DNA from: Roseomonas sp.
GTDB taxonomy: Bacteria; Pseudomonadota; Alphaproteobacteria; Acetobacterales; Acetobacteraceae
Reading direction: 5' to 3'
NCBI GenBank assembly: GCA_020249415.1
Contig: JADCFR010000086.1
Coordinates: 1 to 6,410, forward strand
Length of the DNA: 6,410 nucleotides
Positions 1-5,615 of the stretch are shown piece after piece. The position numbers and the translations under genes were made by a program. Below the pieces are notes generated by a model, which ran no database searches, was not told the origin of the DNA, and worked only from the letters and a program-made list of their open reading frames with translations. The first letter of the stretch is position 1; each line of letters opens with the position of its first letter.

Positions 1-202
1 AAATAAGTTGCCGATCCACGCAGAAGGTTAGCTGTGAATGCCAGCATGAAAGACAAAGATTGAGCCCTAAGGGAAATCGCGACTCCTGAGCAGGAGGCGA
101 AACCGAATAACTATTGGCAGGCGGCTGCTCCCCAAGATCGATCACCAGACTTAAGTCGGTCGATCCGCAGCATAAACATTTATCGAGAAGTCGGTTACCC
201 AT
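1..202 (-). CDS. Sugar C-methyltransferase, N-terminal zinc-binding part (partial, runs off left edge)
   Basis: Reading the minus strand from the ATG at 202-200 gives 67 uninterrupted codons to the window edge. The peptide has C9-x2-C12-G13, then DLGEQPPANSY (22-32), FPLGL (43-47), and C50-x2-C53 followed by HSQL. This order is characteristic of the putative zinc-binding N-terminal domain (Methyltransf_13 type) of SAM-dependent C-methyltransferases that methylate NDP-keto-deoxysugars, such as the TylCIII/NovU group. The four cysteines would bind zinc. The SAM-binding Rossmann domain and the C-terminal domain lie outside the window, so methyltransferase activity is inferred from the N-terminal domain only. 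The start lies 8 bp after the stop of the upstream epimerase gene. An AAAGG (217-213) sits just upstream as a weak ribosome binding site, so the two genes are probably one operon. Composition matches the AT-richer epimerase gene. The exact sugar substrate is unknown. Confidence 0.85.
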   Translation of the reverse strand, partial: MGNRLLDKCLCCGSTDLSLVIDLGEQPPANSYSVSPPAQESRFPLGLNLCLSCWHSQLTFCVDRQLI

Positions 203-210
203 GTCTTTGG

Positions 211-1173
211 CTACCTTTGATGAATTGAATTAATCAGCGACTCACACTCTGATGAGAAACTTCGTGAAGAAAACTCAATACCACAAAATGATTGAATTTT
301 ACTAGTATCTAGTTTAAAAGAATAGGTCGGAGAAATTCCTTCGTCTATAAGCCTTGCTCCCCAAACTTGTGCGATTTGGCGTCCCAAATCTCCTATTGTA
401 GCGGTGTAACTTCCTGCATTGTAAAAGCCACTCGGGATGTCAGTTAGAATGAGTTTGCAAATAATGTCCCAGAGATCACCAAGAAAAAGAATAGATCTAT
501 ACCGATCAGCATTCTTGACGCGTACGACCCCGTCTCGGAAGGCCGATATGTTCATAGCGTTAAAGATTAATTCCGATCTAAGGTTTGGGCTGAACCCGGA
601 AACAGTGCCCATCCGCAGACCAAAAAAACCACACAAAAAATGTTCCGCCAAATAATCAAAAGCAAATTTTGAAATGTCATAGGAGTTATGTGCTGGAATT
701 GAAATTAGACCATTCTCTGCCACAGGGTCCGAGCGGTCGCTGGAAGAATAAAGGCTAGCAGTAGAGGCATAAATTAGCTTGGTGCCAGAGGAGAGTCGCT
801 TCGCAAATGAGAACAAATTTAGGCAATTATTTGCAATCGCGCCCTGGGGATCTTGCAGAGATTGTCCAACACTTGAGTGGCCAGCAAACCACAATACTAC
901 GTCAAATCGCTCCAAAAACTCCGAACTCAGCGAGTTGTAATCGATACGTCCAATGGGTAATTGGAGAGGATTCCCCCTAATCATCAGATCACACACCGCC
1001 ACCGAGAACCCTTCGAATATCAGACGTTCAAAAAGGAAACTACCTACGTAACCATTGCCGCCGATAAGCAAAATTCTATTCGATTTAAGATTTCCTCCAT
1101 CCTGACACGATTTAGACCAAAATGAGGGGACCCCAAAAGGAGAAGCTTCCATGAGGATATCAGAAATCTGCAT
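211..1173 (-). CDS. NAD-dependent epimerase/dehydratase (extended SDR family), nucleotide-sugar type
   Basis: The 320-residue protein has the family's usual length and landmarks. The Rossmann dinucleotide-binding loop GGNGYVG is at 38-44, preceded by the hydrophobic strand RILLI. The active-site region YASTASLY is at 135-142, with S137/T138 as the likely catalytic hydroxyl. The catalytic YDISK (Y165, K169) follows 27 residues later. RSILFLGDL (226-234) and YNAG (251-254) match the substrate-side motifs of sugar epimerases and reductases. It probably acts in the cytosol on an NDP-hexose as a 4-epimerase, 4-ketoreductase or dehydratase; the motifs do not decide which. An in-frame TGA lies at 1191-1189, so the start cannot be further upstream. 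The ATG at 1173 has a weak AAAAGG 10 nt upstream. The 31 residues before the Rossmann strand are an unusual extension. The gene is clearly AT-richer than the right side of the window, and is followed 8 bp later by the methyltransferase gene. Confidence 0.9.
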   Translation of the reverse strand: MQISDILMEASPFGVPSFWSKSCQDGGNLKSNRILLIGGNGYVGSFLFERLIFEGFSVAVCDLMIRGNPLQLPIGRIDYNSLSSEFLERFDVVLWFAGHSSVGQSLQDPQGAIANNCLNLFSFAKRLSSGTKLIYASTASLYSSSDRSDPVAENGLISIPAHNSYDISKFAFDYLAEHFLCGFFGLRMGTVSGFSPNLRSELIFNAMNISAFRDGVVRVKNADRYRSILFLGDLWDIICKLILTDIPSGFYNAGSYTATIGDLGRQIAQVWGARLIDEGISPTYSFKLDTSKIQSFCGIEFSSRSFSSECESLINSIHQR

Positions 1174-1249
1174 ATCGCCGCAGCCTTTTCAAAATTTTGC
1201 AATTCCAGTCCAGTCAGAGAAAGTTTTGCCAACGCCCTAACGGACTATC

Positions 1250-1278
1250 ACTTAATCGGAGAAAACTCTAGTAGTCAA
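1250..1278 (-). promoter_or_regulatory. Candidate promoter for the epimerase-methyltransferase operon
   Basis: On the minus strand TTGACT (1278-1273) matches five of six bases of the -35 consensus. After a 17-nt spacer, TTAAGT (1255-1250) is a weak -10 match. Transcription would start near 1243, giving a leader of about 70 nt before the ATG at 1173. The spacing is ideal but the -10 is poor, so this is only a candidate. Confidence 0.3.
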
Positions 1279-1347
1279 TAGATTTTCCAGAAATTCTCCG
1301 CCGCAATCCGCCATTTCTTCTGCGTCTGAAACTGGCGTCAGATCGCA

Positions 1348-1410
1348 CTGAAAGGCGTGATTCTGTCAGCCTTCAACTACGAAATTCCCCTGACAGTGCC
1401 CGCCTTTCAG
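1348..1410. repeat. Nested imperfect inverted repeat, 63 bp
   Basis: The outer arms CTGAAAGGCG (1348-1357) and CGCCTTTCAG (1401-1410) are a perfect 10-bp inverted repeat. Inside them CTGTCAG (1363-1369) and CTGACAG (1390-1396) form a second perfect 7-bp pair around a 20-nt loop. The arms are separated by unpaired 5-nt and 4-nt spacers. Taken as one terminal repeat the two sides agree at 18 of 22 positions with one gap. The trinucleotide GCA flanks both ends (1345-1347 and 1411-1413), as a short target duplication might. No coding capacity lies inside. It could be an RNA hairpin in the glycosyltransferase leader, paired operator sites, or a tiny mobile-element remnant. I do not recognise the family. 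Confidence 0.6.
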
Positions 1411-1482
1411 GCATCTCCAGACGACCGTAAAGTTGGTATTTTTTGTGGCAGGTCACACCAGGGCGCCCGTGGCTTGATCATG

Positions 1483-1509
1483 TTGACGCACGAGCAATAC
1501 CGGGCTAAT
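1483..1509 (+). promoter_or_regulatory. Weak candidate promoter for the GT2 gene
   Basis: TTGACG (1483-1488) is a five-of-six -35 match. GCTAAT (1504-1509) keeps the last four bases of the -10 consensus, but the 15-nt spacer is short. If real, transcription would begin at about 1516-1518, on the GTG start itself, giving a leaderless message. That would fit the absence of any purine-rich ribosome binding site before 1518. Confidence 0.25.
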
Positions 1510-1511
1510 GA

Positions 1512-1528
1512 AACATTGTGTCAATGTT
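1512..1528. promoter_or_regulatory. 17-bp palindrome covering both candidate start codons of the GT2 gene
   Basis: AACATTG (1512-1518) and CAATGTT (1522-1528) are perfect 7-bp inverted arms around TGT. The GTG at 1518-1520 and the in-frame ATG at 1524-1526 both lie in it. The size and symmetry suit a dimeric repressor site near a transcription start, or a hairpin hiding the start codon in the mRNA. No regulator gene is visible nearby, so its role is inference. Confidence 0.4.
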
Positions 1529-2570
1529 GGCATCTAACCCAACCCCGCCCCACACGCAATCCAGAGCGCAATCCCGCCCGCTCTGTTCGGTTGTAGTCAC
1601 CAGCTATAAGCGTGCGGACTTGCTCGAACACTGTCTCGGCAAGATCATGTCCCAAACAATCGCGCCGGATCGGTTGGAAATTATCGTTGCTGATGACGAC
1701 CCCCAAAGTGACTTTGCCGCGCGCGTCTCGGATTGGTCTTCAGGGCGCGCCCTCTATACACGTAATCCTAAAAACCTCGGCCTATTCCCAAGCATCAACG
1801 CCACCATCGCCCGCAGCAGGGGCGAATGGATTCACATTATCGCGGATGATGATTGGATTGATCCCGGTTTCTATACCTCCCTGGAAGCTGCCATTGCCGC
1901 TTCACCCCAGCCATGTGGCATGGCGGTTGGCAACTACGTCGTTTTCAATGAGGATAAGAAGGCATATTTCCCGTCACAGCCGCTTGCGGAAGCCCCGGGC
2001 ATTTTGGGTAACGCCTTTCTGGCGCGCCTGGCCGCCACCAATCCTTTGCGCGTGCCCGCCGTGCTGATCAAGCGTGAAACAATTGAAAAAATTGGCCTTT
2101 TTAGGGAAGATCTGCCCTATTGCGGGGATTGGGAGTTCTGGTTCAGGGCGGCCACAAAGGTGCCCTGGCTTTATGTGCCGAGCGCGATTGCCTATTTCCG
2201 GGTCCATGCCCGCAGCCAGACCCGCGCCTTGATGCGCACCGCTCAATCGGCGGAAGATGAACGGCGCACACTCGACCTGAATGAACAAGCCCTGCCGCCC
2301 GAACTGGTACCACACATCATGCCACGGGCGCGCGCCCATCACGCGGGCCAGATGCTCCGCAACGCCAAGGCTGCCCTTGATTTGAAGCTGGTGCCGACCG
2401 CTGAACGCTATATTCGTGAAGCCTGCGCCATCTTCCCCGAAGCGGTCAGGACCGCCGAATTTCTGGCATGCCTTGAACACCCATCCATGGCGAAGCTGCG
2501 CCAGCAATTCCACCATGAGGCTACACGCCACAGTGCTCAGAACGAACCCCGTTCAGATGGAACCATCTGA
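1518..2570 (+). CDS. Glycosyltransferase family 2 (GT-A fold)
   Basis: This 350-residue cytosolic or membrane-associated enzyme should transfer a sugar from a nucleotide sugar to a growing glycan. The GT-A domain opens with SVVVTSYKR (24-32). The nucleotide-binding acidic stretch VADDD is at 57-61 and the metal-binding DXD is in IIADDDW (107-113). GDWEFW (203-208) is the acceptor-side acidic motif common in GT2 enzymes, and YFRVH (226-230) is the usual end of the core. Residues 240-335 are helical, with alanine-rich repeats resembling a TPR-like tail. There are no transmembrane segments. The start is GTG 1518 or ATG 1524: an in-frame TGA at 1509-1511 excludes anything upstream, and no later start precedes the first strand. 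No Shine-Dalgarno sequence is visible. The last codons and the stop lie within a palindromic repeat. The donor and acceptor cannot be told. The divergent nucleotide-sugar genes suggest a polysaccharide locus. Confidence 0.9.
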   Translation: MSMLASNPTPPHTQSRAQSRPLCSVVVTSYKRADLLEHCLGKIMSQTIAPDRLEIIVADDDPQSDFAARVSDWSSGRALYTRNPKNLGLFPSINATIARSRGEWIHIIADDDWIDPGFYTSLEAAIAASPQPCGMAVGNYVVFNEDKKAYFPSQPLAEAPGILGNAFLARLAATNPLRVPAVLIKRETIEKIGLFREDLPYCGDWEFWFRAATKVPWLYVPSAIAYFRVHARSQTRALMRTAQSAEDERRTLDLNEQALPPELVPHIMPRARAHHAGQMLRNAKAALDLKLVPTAERYIREACAIFPEAVRTAEFLACLEHPSMAKLRQQFHHEATRHSAQNEPRSDGTI

Positions 2571-2575
2571 ACGGG
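2548..2575. terminator. Perfect palindrome over the GT2 stop codon, possible terminator
   Basis: CCCGTTCAGATGG (2548-2560) and CCATCTGAACGGG (2563-2575) are exact 13-bp arms separated by AA. The TGA of the glycosyltransferase gene (2568-2570) is inside the right arm. The RNA would form a very stable hairpin. No T-run follows on either strand, so it is not a classic intrinsic terminator. It may block 3' exonucleases, assist Rho-dependent ending, or simply be part of a repeat element. Confidence 0.55.
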
Positions 2576-2644
2576 TGAAGCCGCTCAAAAAACAACGAAA
2601 TAGAGCGGGTTGCGTGAACCCATGCGAAAGCAAAACGCGCTATG
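2548..2644. repeat. Putative dispersed intergenic repeat element, about 97 bp
   Basis: After the 13-bp palindrome comes a second stem, CCGCTC (2581-2586) with GAGCGG (2603-2608), around an A-rich loop. A third stem overlaps it: GGGTT (2607-2611) with AACCC (2617-2621). A tail ending in AAAACGCGCTATGG reaches 2644. A palindrome followed by a GAGC stem and a CG-rich tail resembles, from memory, the short intergenic repeats scattered through many alphaproteobacterial genomes. Membership cannot be proved from one copy. The stretch 2645-2749 after it holds no gene or clear signal that I can see. Confidence 0.45.
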
Positions 2645-2749
2645 GCCGGGCTGCCGGCGTTGTTCGCGGGGCATGTGCAGATCGCTTCGGACTATAGGCG
2701 TCTGGTCGGCAAGGGCAGCATGAGCGGGCCTCGCCCTCTTCCCATCCAC

Positions 2750-3025
2750 CTACCCCCGCCAGCGGCGCCACACATCCCAGCCATGGGCGAAAAAGGCCGC
2801 GGTCAGCGCAAGGGAGACAAAGCCCCACCAGGCGCCAGTCAAAGCCGCGCGCAAGGCGAGCGCGAAAAACACCCCTGGCAGTACCAGCGCAATCACTGAT
2901 TGCGGCCGCAGCCCGCGCCCCGTGAGCCACCAAAAACCCAGCAGGGCCAAAGCCTCCACCAGCAGCACGGCCACCATCAGATCAGCAACCTGGCCAGAGG
3001 CGAAAAAGGCGGCGAAATCCGGCAT
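2750..3025 (-). CDS. Small three-helix membrane protein of unknown function
   Basis: The 91-residue product is strongly hydrophobic, with likely membrane helices at about 12-34, 42-62 and 64-82. A positively charged WRRWRG tail suggests a cytoplasmic C-terminus; by the positive-inside rule the N-terminus would then face the periplasm. TGRGLR (35-40) is a short loop between helices 1 and 2. I recognise no family and see no catalytic motif. The ATG at 3025 follows the stop of the upstream GT41 gene by 9 bp. The AGG at 3036-3034 overlaps that stop and lies 8 nt before the ATG, and a GAGG is a little further upstream. This close packing suggests co-transcription and perhaps translational coupling. 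A role as membrane partner of the glycosyltransferase is conceivable but rests only on position. The hydrophobic pattern and the good start make it more likely real than the many antisense frames nearby. Confidence 0.75.
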   Translation of the reverse strand: MPDFAAFFASGQVADLMVAVLLVEALALLGFWWLTGRGLRPQSVIALVLPGVFFALALRAALTGAWWGFVSLALTAAFFAHGWDVWRRWRG

Positions 3026-3034
3026 GCGGCGCGC

Positions 3035-5530
3035 CTAATCCTCAACCGGCACGGCAAAGCCTTCGGGGGCCAGGCCGGCGGCGTGGCGCTGCCACATCAT
3101 GCGATAGGCGCTTTCCAAGTGGCGTGTGAAGCGCGGCGTATTGAACAAGGGCGCGGTTGGAATGGCCGCCGCAAGCTTCGCCTTCAGCGCGCCAGCGCGC
3201 GCCGGGTCGCGGCCCAGCGCAATGGCGCGCGCTTCATATGCCGCCGCATCGCGCGTGATCATTTCCGGCAGGCCAACGGCATTCAGCAGGCTTGCCGCCA
3301 CACGCCCGGCAAAGGCCTGACCCATGTGTGTGAGCACCGGCAGCCCGGCCCAAAGCGCATCACTCGCGGTGGTATGCGCGTTATAGGGCAGCGTATCGAG
3401 GAAAAGATCCGCGAGCCGATGCCGCGCCAAGTGCTTTGCCGATGGCAAGTGGGGCGCAAAAACCAAGCGCGCCGGATCAATCCCCTGGCCGGTCGCGACC
3501 GCGCGCAGCCGATCCATGGCCTCCGCTTCATTCGCGAGCAGCCACAGCACAGAACCCGGCACGGCATTGAGAATGCGCATCCAGGAAGCAAAAACTTCCG
3601 GCGTGATCTTATAGGCATTGTTGAAGCAGCAATAGACAAAGCCGCCCAGCGGCAACCCCGCTTCGGCGCGCGATGGCGCCTCGGGCGCGATCACGCGGCG
3701 GTCATCATTGGCCTGATAGCTATCCGGCAGATGGATGATTTTTTCGTCATAGAAGCGCTGCTGATCCATGGGCAGCACGGTCGCATCCGCGACGATGTAA
3801 TCCAGGAAATCTGCCCCCACCGTACCGGGATAGCCAAGATAGCTGACCTGTAGCGGCGCCAGCCGTGCGGCGAAGGGGGCCAGTCGCGCATCCTGCGTAT
3901 AGCCCTTCAGATCAATCGCGATATCAATTCCGGTCTTGCGCGCTGCCGCAACAATCCCAGCATCCGACAGCCGCGCGCATTCATGGAAATGATCCAACGT
4001 GGCACGGGCGCGGGCGCGAAGCGCATCCTCAATTGTCGGCCCATAGGAAAAGGCAAGGATTTCGAAGGCGTCCCGGTCATGGCATTCCAGCACGCCAGCC
4101 AGCAAATGCATGGTCGCATGATTATGGAAATCAGCCGAGAAATACCCTATGCGCAGCCGCTGGCGCTGCTCGGCCGGCGGTGGCTGAACAGCAGGGGGGT
4201 TCGGCAGGGTTTCACGCGTATAGGCGCGGGCGGCGATCTGGTGCAGTTCCGGATCATCGCAAATGCCGAGCAGCGCAAAAGGATTGGCCACGTATTGCCT
4301 TGCGCGGACACGGTCCAGCAGAAATTGCCGCTGCTCCGGCAGCCCCGCCCAGAGCCAGCGGCGCTGCTTGGTATAGACCAGGGATGAAAGCGCCTCCGTG
4401 ACACCGGGATCGAGCGCCACCGCCTTTTCAAACCGCGCCACGGCCTCCGATTGCCGGTTCAGCGCATTCAGGGAGTTGCCTTCATAATTCAGCGCTTCCG
4501 CCGAATTGGGGTCAAGCGCCAGCACGCGTTCATAACAGGCAAGCGCTTCTTCGTGCCGGTTCAGCAACGCCAAGGCATTACCAAGATTGAGATGCGCATT
4601 CGGACTGCGCGGCGCCACGTCAATGGCGCGCCGATAGGCCTCAATCGCTTCTGGCAGGCGGCGTAAAGCCTTCAGCGCAACCCCTTTGCCCACCAGCGCT
4701 TCCGCATCACGCGCATCAAGCGCAAGTGCCGCTTCCAGCGCTGCAATCGCTTCCTCATGGCGGTTCTCACCATTCAAGGCGATGCCCTTGCCGATCAGGG
4801 CCTTGACGGAGCGCGGGCTGGCCGCAGCCAAACGTTCAAACAGCCCGAGCGCGCGCGGGTAATCCCTAAGGCCAATAAAGCCGGAGCCGAGTGAAATCAG
4901 CGTTTCAAGACTGGCGCGCTGCTTGTCCAAAAATCCGGTCAGAAACATCACCGCATCACGATGCTGCCCCAGCCTTTGCAGCGTATCGGAAAGCGTCGCG
5001 GCGGCGCGGGAATGGCCGGGTTCCAACGCCAAAGCCGCGCGAAAGGCTTCCATGGCGCCCTCGGCATCGCCCAGACGCAGCCGGCAAAGCCCGCGATTGA
5101 CATGGAAATCGCCGTCAATCCCGGCAAAGCCGCGCGCGATGATGGCGTCATAGGCCGCGCTGGCGCGCTCAGCCTCGCCCGCTTCCAGCAGCGTATCGGC
5201 CAGGTTGAAATGGGCGAAGGCAAAGGCAGGATCGGCCTTGATGGCAGCGCTGAAGGCTTCAATCGCCGCTGCCTTGTCACCGGCAGCGCGGCGCGCATTG
5301 CCAAGATCATTCAGCAGCGCGGCATTGGCGGGTGCTCGGCTTGCGGCACGTTCCAAAGCCTCACGTGCCGGCGCCGCTTCACCACAGGCAAAAAGCGCGA
5401 GGCCGAGCAGCCGATTGGCCTCGGCATGGTTGGGCTCCTGCTGCAAAAAGGCGCGATACCCCGCAATGGCCGCGTCCAGCTTGCCCGCCTGATGCTGGCG
5501 GAGAGAGGCTTGCAAATCGGGCGAGGCCAA
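3035..5530 (-). CDS. TPR-repeat O-GlcNAc transferase / SPINDLY-type glycosyltransferase (GT41)
   Basis: The product is 831 residues from the chosen TTG. Residues about 5-375 are tandem tetratricopeptide repeats, roughly ten or eleven, with typical units such as AHLNLGNALALLNRHEEAL. The catalytic region follows. RIGYFSADFHNH (451-461) contains H461, matching the active-site histidine of human OGT. YLGYPGTVGADFLDY (554-568), FNNAYKITP (636-644, with K641 matching the UDP-binding lysine) and AHTTASDALWAG (718-729) are hallmarks of GT41. Enzymes of this type move a sugar from a UDP donor to Ser/Thr of proteins; some bacterial relatives modify flagellin or adhesins. Donor and target here are unknown. 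It is presumably cytosolic, as no signal peptide is seen. An open frame continues upstream to ATG 5701, but that start would overlap the radical SAM gene and adds an arginine-rich, non-TPR stretch. The TTG at 5530 has a strong GGAAGGA site. The membrane-protein gene follows 9 bp downstream. Confidence 0.92.
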   Translation of the reverse strand: MASPDLQASLRQHQAGKLDAAIAGYRAFLQQEPNHAEANRLLGLALFACGEAAPAREALERAASRAPANAALLNDLGNARRAAGDKAAAIEAFSAAIKADPAFAFAHFNLADTLLEAGEAERASAAYDAIIARGFAGIDGDFHVNRGLCRLRLGDAEGAMEAFRAALALEPGHSRAAATLSDTLQRLGQHRDAVMFLTGFLDKQRASLETLISLGSGFIGLRDYPRALGLFERLAAASPRSVKALIGKGIALNGENRHEEAIAALEAALALDARDAEALVGKGVALKALRRLPEAIEAYRRAIDVAPRSPNAHLNLGNALALLNRHEEALACYERVLALDPNSAEALNYEGNSLNALNRQSEAVARFEKAVALDPGVTEALSSLVYTKQRRWLWAGLPEQRQFLLDRVRARQYVANPFALLGICDDPELHQIAARAYTRETLPNPPAVQPPPAEQRQRLRIGYFSADFHNHATMHLLAGVLECHDRDAFEILAFSYGPTIEDALRARARATLDHFHECARLSDAGIVAAARKTGIDIAIDLKGYTQDARLAPFAARLAPLQVSYLGYPGTVGADFLDYIVADATVLPMDQQRFYDEKIIHLPDSYQANDDRRVIAPEAPSRAEAGLPLGGFVYCCFNNAYKITPEVFASWMRILNAVPGSVLWLLANEAEAMDRLRAVATGQGIDPARLVFAPHLPSAKHLARHRLADLFLDTLPYNAHTTASDALWAGLPVLTHMGQAFAGRVAASLLNAVGLPEMITRDAAAYEARAIALGRDPARAGALKAKLAAAIPTAPLFNTPRFTRHLESAYRMMWQRHAAGLAPEGFAVPVED

Positions 5531-5536
5531 GGCGAT

Positions 5537-5543
5537 TCCTTCC
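5537..5543 (-). promoter_or_regulatory. Ribosome binding site that fixes the TTG start of the GT41 gene
   Basis: GGAAGGA on the minus strand lies 6 nt before TTG (5530-5528). It is the only good Shine-Dalgarno sequence between the radical SAM stop and the first TPR helix. No ATG or GTG occurs in frame in that interval. Confidence 0.7.
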
Positions 5544-5579
5544 AGGCTGAAACGGCGTGCCTTCCTTGCCCGGAAACCC

Positions 5580-5604
5580 CCCCGCCCGTCCAGCAGGGCA
5601 GGGG
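5580..5604 (-). terminator. GC-rich hairpin between the radical SAM and GT41 genes
   Basis: On the minus strand CCCC-T-GCCC (5604-5596) can pair with GGGCGGGG (5587-5580), leaving one bulged T and an 8-nt loop. It is followed by more G and a short TTT. It lies 12 bp past the radical SAM stop and 49 bp before the GT41 start. The T-tract is too short for a confident intrinsic terminator, so partial termination or no function are both possible. Confidence 0.3.
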
Positions 5605-5615
5605 AGGGCGCCTCA

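Larger units (their letters stand above)
1174..1517. other. Divergent intergenic region between the epimerase and glycosyltransferase genes
   Basis: This 344-bp stretch separates genes transcribed away from each other, so it should hold two promoters. I find no convincing protein gene in it. It contains a minus-strand promoter candidate, an imperfect nested inverted repeat at 1348-1410, and a plus-strand promoter candidate ending at a palindrome on the start codon (all listed separately). A 7-bp inverted repeat CGGAGAA/TTCTCCG at 1257-1263 and 1294-1300 brackets the minus-strand -35 candidate. The shift from AT-rich to GC-richer sequence happens within this region, roughly at 1300-1350. Confidence 0.7.

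Noticed and set aside
1044..1232. 62-codon minus-strand frame overlapping the epimerase start
   Set aside because: I considered a frameshifted epimerase N-terminus, but the true frame is intact and has an in-frame stop upstream; this frame shows no Rossmann continuation.
1357..1596. 79-codon frame on the plus strand starting at GTG in the intergenic region
   Set aside because: It starts inside the nested inverted repeat, overlaps the GT2 start in another frame and ends in low-complexity Arg/Pro sequence.
1974..2531. 185-codon open frame on the minus strand
   Set aside because: It is antisense to the GT2 gene and has no recognisable motif; the plus-strand frame has all GT2 landmarks.
2640..2933. 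97-codon minus-strand frame overlapping the small membrane protein gene
   Set aside because: It is in a different frame, Arg/Ala-rich, and without the clear hydrophobic helices and coupled start of the 2750-3025 gene.
2900..3853. 317-codon open frame on the plus strand
   Set aside because: It lies antisense across the GT41 C-terminus and the small membrane gene. The product is rich in Arg, Gln and Gly with no domain, as expected from GC-rich antisense shadowing.
3035..5530. Short DNA similarities within the TPR region as a possible tandem repeat
   Set aside because: They follow from repeated TPR protein motifs and do not form a DNA-level repeat array.
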